Below, piece by piece: positions 21,692 to 32,110 of a DNA stretch of 64,000 nt. The stretch is from Schistocephalus solidus (taxonomy: Eukaryota; Platyhelminthes; Cestoda; Diphyllobothriidea; Diphyllobothriidae), in assembly GCA_017591395.1 (NCBI GenBank), contig WEDG01005159.1, positions 1 to 64,000 of the forward strand. Reading direction: 5' to 3'. The notes below the pieces were generated by a model. It had not been told where the DNA came from, ran no database searches, and saw only the letters and a list, made by a program, of their open reading frames with translations. How positions within the stretch are numbered: position 1 is the stretch's first letter; each line of letters opens with the position of its first letter. Made by a program: the position numbers and the translations under genes.

Positions 21692-21855
21692 TTTTGGGAT
21701 TGATAAGGTGCGGCCTGAGACGGCGGGAGATGGTGCCGTCCGGTGAGACTCTTTGAAGCCTCCCTCTCCTGCAGTCGCATAACCTTCTCCAGACTCTGCA
21801 GCTGAATGTGCATCAGGCGAAGTTCCTCCCTGAGCGTCTCGTTCTCCCGTCGCGC
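21692..21855 (-). CDS. CCHCR1: CCHCR1-like coiled-coil gene, exon 3
   Basis: Begins in phase 0 after a pyrimidine-rich acceptor ending CCACGCCAG and ends two bases into a codon at a GTCAGT donor. It encodes ARRENETLREELRLMHIQLQ, SLEKVMRLQEREASKSLTG and a less helical HHLPPSQAAPYQSQ segment. In vertebrate CCHCR1 a coil ending LALQEEELTRK is followed by a short linker and the WR..V..LL.Q helix. The order exon 3 to exon 4 repeats that layout. Phases of exons 3, 4, 5 and 6 fit without adjustment. Confidence 0.65.
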
Positions 21856-22254
21856 CTGGCGTGGAAGAGTGCAAGGGTGATGACAAAGTAAAGGCAAACC
21901 AACATGCGTCTTTCTGATTAGCTCACGAACTGCAGACCAAAAGCAGCAGCTTAATTGCACAAAAGAAGACAGAGGCCTCTTTTAACCGCAAAATGAATAT
22001 TACACGTCCATGTATACAGCCTCTGTGCTTGCAGTCAACGGATGCAGCTGTGAATTGGAATCCAAATGCGGCAGAGCCAATGCCGTGAAACTGCGAAACG
22101 GCGATTATTTTAACTCATCCATTTTAGAGTTCTCAATTAAAGACCACCGTCGGAAGAAAAGAAACAAATTACTAGACGCGGACGTATAAAAGGACTGTCT
22201 AAATGGGAGGCGGGTTTCGGAACGGCTTTCAGAGAGGTCTCGTCACATAATTAC
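21856..22254. other. Intron 2 sequence, nothing recognised
   Basis: No exon or repeat assigned. The large intron between exons 2 and 3 of the CCHCR1-like gene starts here on the minus strand and reaches 30404. Confidence 0.4.
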
Positions 22255-22530
22255 GTGACCAAAAAAACAAGGGAGACTGGAACGGCCATTTTTGGCTTGT
22301 AAGCCATCATCAGCCAGGCATCTTCGGATGCCGCAACAGCTGGGGTTGTGGGTGGCCGGCTGATGACGGCTAATAAGCCAGAAATAGTCATTCCAGTCTC
22401 CCTTGACTTTGTCAGTCATGTTATTCTGCCTATCTCATTATCCGCTGTGTGGCTGCTGGCGGGGCTCGAGAGTGAGCCCCAAGCCATAACGGGACGAGTG
22501 AGTCCTGTAACCGATGAGTGAGAGCCTATT
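22255..22530 (+). repeat. SINE pair in inverted orientation
   Basis: 22275-22316 is a reverse piece of the SINE body (GGGAGACTGGAACGGCCATTT...ATCATCAGCC). It is followed at 22320-22530 by a forward body and full tail (GGCTGATGACGGCTAATAAG, GGGGCTCGAGAGTGAGCCCC, GGGACGAGTGAGTC). The two pieces face each other with only a few bases between. Confidence 0.65.
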
Positions 22531-24174
22531 TACCACGGGTCTTCTCACGAAATAAGCAGACCCAAGGGTATCAAGAATAAATAGTCGCGGAACAGGATGA
22601 GGAAAGCCGAGGTCTGACAGGTCGAGTGTCTTGTAAAGCTTAATGGCAAACACAAACCGCCATTAGGGGTTTGATTCTAAAGCCACAGCGCTAAGTGCTG
22701 TGGGAAACCTGCTTTTACACGAAACTCCCGAGAAATTTCCTGACGGTGAAAACGATTAGACTGAAGTGGTGAGTTCGAAGGAATGCGTCTCAAACGCCGG
22801 CGATACTCGAAAACATACCAACATACGCGCCTGGTTAGTGATAGGTCCTCAACCTTTTGGCTGCGTTTAAAGCAGCCAAGGTTGATTGTTCGAATGGACA
22901 CCTCAAGAACCTATGCTAATTCGAAGACAGATCTGTCAGTACTTCTCTACCGCCTGCAGCGCAATTATATCCCTCTCCAGTCCACGTAGTATCATGTGAC
23001 CCACCTTTACTGCAGGAAATCCTAAATGTAGCAGCAGCATGTTCCAGAGAAGGACGGAGTTCTGAGTGAAGTCACCCCTGGGTCGGACCATGTCCTCATT
23101 CATACATGCCTAAAAGTTCACCTTTCATTCAAGCAAGACGTCTTGATGGCGCAAAACTTCGATAAGCCAACAACAGCCAGGTCCTGAGTACACACATTTG
23201 GTCTCGCCTTGCGACGCGAGCCGATGGAAAAGGCGATACCCTAATGATTATCGTTGAAGTCATCAGTGATCTCCATGTATCAGAACTAAAAAGCTGATGA
23301 CAACCTAAACTTCGGCTAAATTATCCGCCAAGTTAGTGATAGGCACCCTGCAGCGTGTAACTACGTTCGCTATGTGAATGACAGCCTTTTTGCTGACAAC
23401 TCGACCAACGTCGCCCGCTGGCGTGAGGACTTCGAATACCTTCAGAACTCCGCTTATCAACCAGCCACGTCCCAGCTCTTCGCCTCTGCAACGGATGTTT
23501 ATCCCTCTACAACCCATACTTTGTCGTGTGACCCCCGGCAAGAGAAAACAACGATGCAATACAAAGGCTGGACTAAAACAAGTTGCCCGTAGAGTACAGT
23601 ATTCCAACCGGAATCTACCAGTCTTTTGTGATACTTTGACGTCCTAGCTCAATGAGGTGATGAAGCAGGTGTGGGGAGATTAAATCCTTCCTGATGATTG
23701 GAGTTCGAGCACTCTTGCGCCTGTCGTTAGTACGGGAAATTCGCATCGACAATGCGGCGAAGAGATCAATTCAAAAACCTGCTTCAACGAAGTGCGTCAA
23801 AACATGGAAGTGACTCATGCACCTTCGGTCACCAGTCTGAGTCACTAAATAATAGAATAAGTCAGGCCTTTCAGGTCCAATGTCTCAAACTGTTACAAAT
23901 GAAGAAGTAAAATTCGCGATATCATATAGGCTGGTTAGATCATGCTTGATCAAAATGTACGGGATACAAGCACTTCTGCATCGCATCCATTCGGCAACTA
24001 TGCGCGACCTTATATACAAAGTCGGTTAGTTTCTGTCTTTCATTTGCGACGTGGCGCGTGTAGAGAGAGAGAAGGCCAAGAGATAATGAAATGGAGGGTG
24101 CTAAAAGCGGAATTGGAGATAAGCTTTGGCGGACCCGCTGCTCACAGGAAGTCTAAATGCCTCGGGCAGGCTTT
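22531..24174. other. Intron 2 sequence, unassigned
   Basis: Short ORFs at 23305-23607 and 22677-22989 lack recognisable domains. No repeat family seen elsewhere in the window is evident here. Confidence 0.35.
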
Positions 24175-24278
24175 TGAATTTGAGCCCCCATTTTTTTCTC
24201 CTCCCATCACATGTGAATTTTCTTATACGTACATGGGCAGGCCCATTTTTCTCCTCATATACTACTAGTTACCACAGC
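24175..24278 (+). repeat. Dispersed repeat segment, copy 2
   Basis: Same-orientation partner of 14140-14245. Both contain CCATTTTTTTCTCCTCC, a CATGG segment and GGCCCATTTTT, and end TACCAC. Confidence 0.5.
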
Positions 24279-25228
24279 GGAAGCACCTAACCTTACGACT
24301 CCCCAAGCCAGTATTGGGGAAGCCCCAACCTCAGCCAGACAAATTATTCAACAGAATCTCCTGGGCAGAGGTGCTGTGGGCAGATCACAAAACAAAATGG
24401 TTCATGGGCTTTGTGAATCAACCAACGAAAACCCCAGGTGTAGAATAAATGATGATATCATGGCCTTGCAGGAGTGTTTGAGTGAAATAATAAGAGAGGA
24501 TGAAACAGTTAAGGTTTTTAAACTTTTCCTAGTAAAAATAACGCAAACTTTCAAAGAAATAAATCAAGGCCTTTATAGGTGATTTTGGAAAACAAACTTC
24601 AGAGAGACCTTCTACTCGAGCGAACAGCAAGGGGATTCCCCGGTCAAAGAGGTAATTTTTTTCAACCGGACTACTCTGTACAAGAGAGAATTAAATGGTG
24701 AGCGCTAAAGCGGAATCGGAGAACTTGAAAGAACAGAGAGAGAAGGGACTGGTAATAAGGAACGGAGTGATTCCTCGAGTACAAAAATGCTTTCTGTGGA
24801 GGATGCCCGTAATTCTGACGAAAGTCGCACGGTCGGGCAACTAATTCAATGCAAAAATCTACACAAAATCAAGTTCTATTGCGGAAATATGCAAAGCCTC
24901 TTGAATATGGGCACATCCTGTGCGTATGTCGGTCCAGCCCTAATAGCATGCCGATAAAGCACTGATATACGTAAATCTCGACATTCCGAGATGGGACATA
25001 GCCTCTGCTCATTGGTTAATCTATAATAAGATTCCGTGCTGTGATTGGTTGGCATGATAGTGTGTCTAGAGTGGGCGCGGGAAGCGGCCATCACACTTTT
25101 ATTTCTCGTGGCTTGCGTACGCACGTGGTTGACCGTAACTCAGCCTGCCCTTCTGTCGAACCCTATTTCTCATTTACATTGCTTAACTGCTTACCATATC
25201 AATTTATTTTGTTTATTAACCATCTACA
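24279..25228. other. No gene recognised; upstream flank of the transposase
   Basis: Short ORFs only. The last 250 bases before the transposase frame contain CATTGGTTAA (25009) and a GC-richer tract (GTGGGCGCGGGAAGCGGCC) that could hold a promoter, but no specific element can be named. Confidence 0.3.
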
Positions 25229-26489
25229 ATGTATAGGCAGCCCTGTAAAAGGACCATTAGAAGGCATGTTGACCGCGATGTCGCGGAAATATACCGCGAA
25301 GTTAATGAGGAACCTGATAGATATAGATTAAAGCGCAGACGAGTTATACATGACGAGGAATGCACGTCAGCATCGCCTAGTGCTCAAACTTTGATCGACA
25401 TGCCAGTTGATGTAGATAAATCCACTGATGAGTCCACAGATGACAGCGAGGGGTATCCCTCATCATCCGAAGAGGAGGAAAGCAGCGCAGAGAGTGGTAT
25501 CCCCTCGCATACGTCGATTCAGGATAGGGTAAGGGAATGGGCTATTGAATCAAACATTGCCCATGGCCACCTACGTAAGGTTCTAGAAATTTTTAAATCG
25601 CTTGTCCCAGACATGCCCACAGACCCCGAACACTGCTAAGGGCATCTTACAGCTCTCAAGTTAGTAAAATGGGTACTGGGGAATATGTTCACCTAGGATT
25701 GGGGAGTAAAATTAAGCGACTCCTGGAGACGAGAAGAATTCCCGAAGGTGAGAATGAGGTTGTAGTTAACTTAGCTATTGATGGGTTACACGTTTTTCGG
25801 AAAACCAAGCTAGGATTTTGGCCTATTTTAGCAATGGTTATCCGTCCTTTCATTAGTGCTGTATTCCCAGTTGCTATTTACTGTGGAAAAGGCAAGCCAA
25901 ATGATGTTGTAGCATTTTGTAAGCAAACTGTGGACGAAATAAACGAGTTACAGTTAAATGGTATTAGTTTAGGTAGCTTAGATAAGTCAGTAATTGTGCG
26001 CGTAGCAGCAGTTATATGTGACGCACCGGCTAGGTCTTTTGTTAAGCAAATCAAGAATGTTAATGCATATCACGGATGCGAACGGTGCAACATAGTTGAG
26101 GTGTATATTGACAAAGCTGTATACGTTGGTGATGGCAATGTGGATAGAAAGGACGATGACTTCAATCTGCCTTTGAACGGCAAACACAGGGCAGGAGTTT
26201 CACCATTCGCTGCCTGTAAGTTAGGTATCATATCTAATTTTCCCTTAGATCCACTTCACCTAGTATATCTAGGTGTAGTGAAGAAGTTGATTTGTATGTG
26301 GGTTAGGAATCGAAGGTTTAAGACGAGCGGTTTAGTGTACCCTCCTGTGCTGTCCTCCTCTTCAGTGGAAGAGGTAAGTCGTCGTCTGTTGTCACTTAAT
26401 GTATACCTACCAGCTGAATTTTCACAGCGTGGCAGGAACTTACAGGAATATGATTCTTGGAAGGGCACAAAATTTAGGCAGTTTTTCCT
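25229..26489 (+). pseudogene. Cut-and-paste-type transposase, frameshifted and truncated
   Basis: Two frames form one gene. The first (25229-25639) starts MYRQPCKRTIRRHVDRDV, has an acidic Ser/Glu-rich middle, and ends at 25639. The second continues after a -1 shift at a run of four C (about 25630), reading PRTLLRASYSSQVSKMGTGE and then the conserved core. Core landmarks are NLAIDGLHVFRKTKLGFWPI (25768), AVICDAPARSFVKQIK, CERCNIVEV, FPLDPLHLVYLGVVKKLICM (26239-26298) and WKGTKFRQFF. I know this architecture from transposase-like proteins of unassigned DNA transposons in fish, cnidarians and worms, but cannot name the superfamily. At about 26490 the frame runs into a SINE, so the C-terminus is lost. 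Confidence 0.7.
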
Positions 26490-26720
26490 CAATAACCAAA
26501 AGTCGCGGGTTCGAATCCCAGGTGTGCAACACTTGGGATTGGGTATGACTGGCTGATGACGGCTAATAAGCTAGAAATGGCCATTCCGGTCTCCCTTGTC
26601 TTTGTCGGTTCCACATTATCAACATATGCTACACGTCGCTATGCGACCGCCTGTGAGGGCTCTAGTCTGAGTTCCAGGGCACAACGGAACATAAATGTTC
26701 CTTAAGCAGATCGGTGAGTC
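26490..26720 (+). repeat. tRNA-derived SINE inserted in the transposase frame
   Basis: GGTTCGAATCCC-type B box (CGCGGGTTCGAATCCCAGG, 26505), GGGATTGGGTATGACTGGC, CTGATGACGGCTAATAAGC and GGCCATTCCGGTCTCCC identify the SINE. The tRNA head is 5'-truncated. It ends the transposase reading frame. Confidence 0.75.
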
Positions 26721-26732
26721 ACACACTATCAT

Positions 26733-26733
26733 A

Positions 26734-26794
<61 letters not shown>
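26733..26794 (+). repeat. (AT)n microsatellite at a Penelope 3' end
   Basis: About 60 bp of AT repeat immediately next to the 3' terminus of the minus-strand Penelope copy, which ends in AATAAAGTTGAG-type sequence read from the opposite side. Confidence 0.95.
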
Positions 26795-26797
<3 letters not shown>

Positions 26798-27810
26798 TAA
26801 AGTTGAGTACTTTGGGGAACAAAATAACTTTTATTGTGTAATTTTTGAATCTGGTGCCCCAGTTCGTCGTCAGACAAATGGGAGATGTACAGAAAAACAG
26901 TTAACCTAAATAATGCCTAACACAAGATTCTATGGTTGGCTAAAGTTTGAGCCAATAGACATCCGGAGTTTGAAGTTATCTGGATCGATAGTGGCTGCTT
27001 TTTCGCCTCCACTTGACCTTGAGAAATTTGTAATTGGCATCTAAATCGATATGCCTGTTAATGCATGCCTCGTCTGAGTGCATTGCATCCAGGAATTCGC
27101 GTGCTCTTCTTGTTGAGCAGGCGCCAACGATGTGGATATCCTCACATCAAATAGGGTGTCCTGTGTCCAGTGTGTGCATGGCTACCTGCGATAAAGGGTC
27201 TCGTCTCTCACCGCTAACTGAAGTTCATGTAAACGGGTGGATAGAGATTTTCCGGTTTGGCCACAATAAACTGCATCACCGGTACACGGTATCTGTGGTA
27301 GACGACTTCTTTTTCTATTGAAATAGCCAACCCTGTCCTTAGGGTGTCGCTGTGCGCAAAAGTTGTTGTTGGTTTGTGCGCTATTTGTATATTGTGTTTC
27401 TTGAGCTGTCTTTCAACGAGCTCAGATACATTTTTACATACGGGAGGTTCGCCAGTTTGTTGCTTTTAGACGCCTGGGAGGTCGTAGCTCTGAAATACTT
27501 TTTTAATTGTTGTCGTCGCATGCATCGACGGACGTAGTCAGAGGATATCCATTTTTGGGAAAATAATTTTGAAAAAGGTATTTCATTTCTGTTCCGATAT
27601 GCTTCTTCATCGGAACAGTGAGTTTTGCTCGACGTAGCAAGCTGTTAACAGAGCTGCGTTTGTGAGACATGTTATCCCCAAAAGTAAAATAACCTCGGAT
27701 ATATCTTTACGATAGACTCGAGGGTATGTAGTGTCCCGCTCTGTCTTCCTATGTACGAGGACGTCTAAGAAAGCGAGTCGTTTATCAACTTGTTTCAAGG
27801 GTGAATTGAC
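26795..27810 (-). mobile_element. Penelope-like element, left arm of a head-to-head pair
   Basis: The minus strand reads KQVDKRLAFLDVLVHRKTE (end of the reverse-transcriptase region), then connector sequence, then the GIY-YIG endonuclease start IPCTGDAVYCGQTGKSLSTR, and a C-terminus matching the right arm. The 3'UTR includes CTGACGACGAACTGG...CCAG and ends at 26795 against the AT microsatellite. It is 5'-truncated: the catalytic palm is missing. It is a near-identical inverted copy of 28200-29235. Confidence 0.85.
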
Positions 27811-29235
27811 TTGCAAAATGACGAAATAATGGTGTCATTTGATGTTATTTCTTTATTTACGTCTATCCCGCTGGACTTAGCGGACTTGTACTCGCAGAAC
27901 TCCTACAGGCCTATTCTACCGATGTACCTGCAGAAGTCCTCCTGGAACTCCTCGATATTTGCCTTGAAACAAACTTTTTCCTTTGCTGAAAATTATTATC
28001 GACAACTAAAGGCGCCCCTATGGTTCGCCAATATCCGGTTTTTGGCGGAGGCTGTAATGCAGAAACTAGAGGCTACAGCTCTCCCAGAATTAACCCGAGA
28101 TTGTGGCTACGCTACGTAGACGATACATTTGTTATCGTCAAAAAGATCAACTTGATCCACTCCACAAAAAGCCTGAACTCCACGTTCCCAGGAATTCAAT
28201 TCACCCTTGAAACAGAAGTTGATAAACGACTCCCTTTCTTAGACGTCCCTCGTACATAGGAAGACAGACGGGACACTACATACCTCAGTCTATCGTAAAG
28301 ATATATACCTCGGAGGTTATTTTTACATTTTTGGGAGTAACCACCCCATGTCTCACAAACGCAGCTCTGTTAACAGCTTGCTACGTCGAGCAAAAACTCA
28401 CTGTTCCGATGAAGAAACATATCGAACAGAAATGAAATACCTTTTTCAAATTATTTTTCCCAAAAATGGATATCCTCCTGACTTTGTCCGTCGATGCATG
28501 CGACGACAACAATTAAAAAGAAAAGGTATTTCCAGAGCTACGACCTCCCAGGCGTCTAAAACAACAAACTGGCGAACCCTCCCGTATGTAAAAATGTATC
28601 TGAGCTCGTTGAAAGACAGCTCAAGAAACACAATATACAAATAGCGCACAAACCAACAACAACTTTGCGCACCCAGCTTGTACACCCTAAGGACAGGGTT
28701 GGCTATTTCAATAGAAAAGAAGTCGTCTACAAAGATACCGTGTACCAGTTGTGATGCAGTTTATTGTGGCCAAACCGGAAAAATCTCTATCCACCCGTTT
28801 ACATGAACATCAGTTGGCGAGGGAGACGAGACCCCTTTATCGCAGGTAGCCATGCACACACTGGACACAGGACACCTATTTGGATGGGAGGATACCCACA
28901 TCGTTGGCGCCTGCCCAACAAGAAGAGGCCGCGAATTCCTGGAGGCAATGCACTCAGACGAGGCATGCATTAACAGGCATATCAATTTAGATGCCAATTA
29001 CAAATTTCTCGAGGTCAAGTGGAGGCGAAAAACAGCCACTATCGATCAGATAACTTCAAACTCCGGATGTCTATTGGCTCAAACTTTAGCCAACCATAGA
29101 ATCTTGTGTTAGGCATTATTTAAGGTTAACTGTTTTCTGTACATCTCCCATTTGTCTGACGACGAACTGGGGCACCAGATTCGAAAATTTACACAATAAA
29201 GTTATTTTGTTCCCCAAAGAACTCAACTTTATTTA
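27811..29235 (+). mobile_element. Penelope-like element, right arm of a head-to-head pair
   Basis: The copy starts abruptly inside reverse-transcriptase motif A (EIMVSFDVISLFTSIPLDLA, 27822). It continues with WLRYVDDTFVIVKK (motif C with YVDD, 28107), KRLPFLDV, MSHKRSSVNSLLRR and a long connector. The GIY-YIG endonuclease start IPCTSCDAVYCGQTGK is at about 28734-28785 and then shifts frame. The end reads INRHINLDANYKFLEVKWRR. Penelope proteins combine a telomerase-related reverse transcriptase with a GIY-YIG endonuclease. The copy has at least three frame breaks and no N-terminal region. The 3' end abuts another AT microsatellite. Confidence 0.85.
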
Positions 29236-29272
29236 ATTAAATTTCTTGGGATGCCGATATTTCAGTACATAC

Positions 29273-29370
<98 letters not shown>

Positions 29371-29383
29371 AGGCAGGCATCCC
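29236..29383 (+). repeat. (AT)n microsatellite inside a short inverted repeat
   Basis: About 90 bp of AT repeat (29272-29366) lies between TTTCTTGGGATGCC on the left (29243) and GGCATCCCGAGAAG on the right (29376), which are near-perfect reverse complements. The whole block could fold into one long hairpin. The right half is where the truncated family A LINE begins. Confidence 0.85.
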
Positions 29384-29896
29384 GAGAAGTAAATAGGTTC
29401 TTTCGCATGCTACGGGGTCGGGATTGTCACCTTGCATCCATCGACTTCTTTGAGTTGGCCAGTACCACTACTTTGAGAGGACATCCGCTCAAAATACGCG
29501 TTACTGAGGCAAGACTGGACGCAAGAAGGTTCTTCTCCAACAGAGTGATTAAGGCCTGGAATGCTCTGCCTGCGGACATCATGTCCCCATCCGTTGACAC
29601 TTTTAAGCGGAAGTTTTCCCAGTACAGCCATATGTGCCACCACGACATCAGAAACCAACACATTTTCCACAAGCTATCCCAATTCACAAATTTACGTGTT
29701 ATCGAACATACTAGTCCATATTTTTGTGTTATATTATTTTATTACTGTTTCGTACGAGGCCCTGTAAAGTGACGAGGAGAAAACCCTTTGTCCAGCGTTC
29801 ATTATGCGTCGGCGTTTTTTAAATTGCAATGTTATCGAAATAAATAGGGAGTTGAAAGGCGTCGCCTACCTTTCCCTTAATAAAACTGAACTGAGG
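29384..29896 (+). mobile_element. 5'-truncated family A LINE, plus-strand copy
   Basis: The frame reads [55 protein letters not shown] and VDTFKRKFSQYSHMCHHD, the same C-terminal domain as 9008-9300 on the other strand. The 3'UTR ends TTAATAAAACTGAACTGAG at 29877-29896, one to two (ACTGA) units. The start coincides with the AT-hairpin block. Confidence 0.85.
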
Positions 29897-30059
29897 TAGA
29901 TGCCTTGAAAGTCTGTCCCGCTCGCAATAAAATAACGTATAATGCAGCATTAGATTCTCTGCAAGACAGCGGTAGACCTAGTAGCTTGCGACAGAGGAAG
30001 TATTGAGATTATAATATTGGGGACCATACATGGAGGAGCAATGGTTTTATCGACAGAGA

Positions 30060-30190
30060 AGGAGTACTGACAAAGACAGGAGAGTCTGAGATGGCTATTT
30101 ATGGCTTGCTGACTGTCGTCAGCCAGCCTTACTCGACCCCAGGTCTGGGTGATCTGGGACTTGGATCCGGTTCCTTCGGTCATTGAGGGT
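30060..30190 (-). repeat. SINE copy, reverse orientation
   Basis: The reverse complement contains the SINE body (GGCTGACGACAGTCAGCAAG, CCATCTCAGACTCTCCTGTC) and a degraded B box (GGAACCGGATCC). Confidence 0.55.
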
Positions 30191-30404
30191 TAAGTAAACT
30201 TACACCCTACCACCGAGCCATGAGCCCGTTGTCCAGTCGGTTGTGTTCGGAAGTATTAACTACAGTGGGCGGACGTTCACAGATCAGGGTACGGGTCTTC
30301 CAAATGTGTCCTACCTGGGCTTCGGATAGCACCTCTTCACCTCTCGTCTGTGCATCACGAGCATTTGGCTGAGACCGATGGCCAACGCAGGCCTCACTGC
30401 CTAC

Positions 30405-30543
30405 GTAGGCGCGAAGAGCCGAGAGGCTTTCGGTGGCCTTCCGATAGTTGGCCTCCGCCGTCGATAAGTCAGCTCGCAGTCTGCCCACTTTTTCGGCCAG
30501 CTTGGTACACTGGTTCTCGTGTTGGCAGGATGCTTGTGTGCAC
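30405..30543 (-). CDS. CCHCR1: CCHCR1-like coiled-coil gene, exon 2
   Basis: The acceptor is a pyrimidine-rich tract ending CCCTACGAAG. The first base completes the Gln codon split at the end of exon 1, and 46 codons follow to a GTAGGC donor in phase 0, matching exon 3. The peptide reads CTQASCQHENQCTKLAEKVG then RLRADLSTAEANYRKATESL and SALRAY, a clear coiled-coil sequence. An alternative acceptor at CACACAAG (exon start 30532) would break the phase with exon 1. The intron to exon 3 is about 8.5 kb and filled with mobile elements, so unseen exons in it remain possible. Confidence 0.6.
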
Positions 30544-31240
30544 CTTCGTAGGGAAGAAGGTAGGGGAGGAATAATAAACCCACTGTAAAATAATATCTAC
30601 TGGGAAAAAGGGCAGTTCTGTTGGTAAACTATGACCCATGACAGCCAGTGATCGGATCCTCAACCAACGTGGGAATATGGTCAGCACAATATGTTCCCAA
30701 TGAACAACAGACCGTCATCATACACCCGGAATAATGCTAGTGCAACCCAACTCAACGAGACAAAGGACGAACATACTGCAGTTACAATAAGACGTTGAGT
30801 TCTTAAGAAGGAAGGTAAATGCTCAATAAAGCGATGCCCAGCAGACAGAGGTACCCACTCGGAGAGGCTTTTGATCAACCGCAGATTCATTATGCCTCAA
30901 GTAAGTACGATTACCTTTTTGATCTCTTGATATTTAATCACATATGAGGTAGACTTGAGGAGCGTACTTTCGCCAACATATAATAACGATAGGGTAATTT
31001 TTAGTGTAAGCCATGAAATAATATAAATACCGCACATGCAGAAACTATATCCCAAAAGATGATTTCGGTCCGCAACACTCTCAAATTCGTTGGCCAAACA
31101 TAGAGCGGTCATATTTAACCAAAGCAAATGCTTACCTGGAGTTCGAGTGCGAAAGTCGAACCCGCAGAAGATTGATAGTTGTGTCGATAAATCCTCACTA
31201 ATTTCTAATGCTTCACAGTAAAACTTTTAAAGGGACAGGG
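30544..31240. other. Intron 1 sequence, nothing recognised
   Basis: No exon or repeat could be assigned before the LINE fragment at 31245. Confidence 0.4.
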
Positions 31241-31244
31241 CTAC

Positions 31245-31645
31245 CTACATTACCATACACGATTAGCTAATTTCGATCACCTTCCTTTGAGGTACAGACG
31301 GCTACAGGGCGATCTTATACAAATATCCCGCATCGTCCGCGGTTAGGATTACTGTTTTGCGCCTGGAGACTTCTTCGAGTTAGCGACTACAACTAAGCTG
31401 CGAGGTCATCCACTCCAAGTAGGCGTGACTGGCACCAGACTGGACATATGGAAGGTCTTCTTCTCCAACAGAGTGCTTGAAACTCGGAATTCTTTGCGCG
31501 AGAATATTGTTATGCCTGCGTCCGTAGAAGCTTTTAAAAAGAAGTTGGACCAGTATTGCAGTACGCACCACAATGCCATTCGACTGTTGTCGTTTAGATT
31601 TATTTTCAAACATTTATTACTATTGTAAACATTTAAGTAGTCTGT
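31245..31645 (+). mobile_element. 5'-truncated family A LINE fragment
   Basis: The plus strand reads HTRLANFDHLPLRYRRLQGD, a stop, then DFFELATTTKLRGHPLQVGV and FFSNRVLETRNSLREN. This is a diverged version of the family A C-terminal domain. It is older than the 29.4-kb copy, with more substitutions and stops. No clear (ACTGA)n tail was seen. Confidence 0.75.
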
Positions 31646-31984
31646 TTATAGATTGTACAATGTCTGGACCTCGGTGCACATTCCAAACATTCACCATGAC
31701 GCTTGCAGACGAGAGAACGTACTATTTTCCCTGTGGCATGCGTGTGCTTAAAGTTAATACGGTATTACGCGCTTACGTGTAGATATGTCTTCTAGTGCTG
31801 CTAGCGCTTAGAATAATTCGTCTATCTGCACAGTTTTTTTTTACTATGTCCTTTGTAATTGTTTAATGCTCCCTCTTCCAAATTTTCGACATTCTTCCGC
31901 TGCGTGTAACAAATAGGGAAGCCAAGGGTGTACGCCTAAATTTATCTTTAAATTAATCGCACTGAAATGAACTTGCACACATTG

Positions 31985-32110
31985 CCCGACTACATTCCAT
32001 AACTGCACGGACCCATTTGGTCATATGCACCTTCATGAAAACTTGCAGAAAAACACTGCGAACCTTATTTCACCATCCCGCGTCGCCCCACCAGCCCAAA
32101 CAACACGTAC
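31985..32110 (+). mobile_element. 3' scrap of the zinc-finger LINE
   Basis: The plus strand reads FGHMHLHENLQ at about 32017-32050, matching the last finger and C-terminus of the zinc-finger LINE (LGHMHLHENLR at 6790-6820). The sequence after it may be 3'UTR; a SINE follows from about 32195. Confidence 0.5.

Noticed and set aside
29237..29437. Ile-Tyr repeat proteins (also 21317-21568)
   Set aside because: Direct products of AT dinucleotide repeats; no start context, splice partner or domain.
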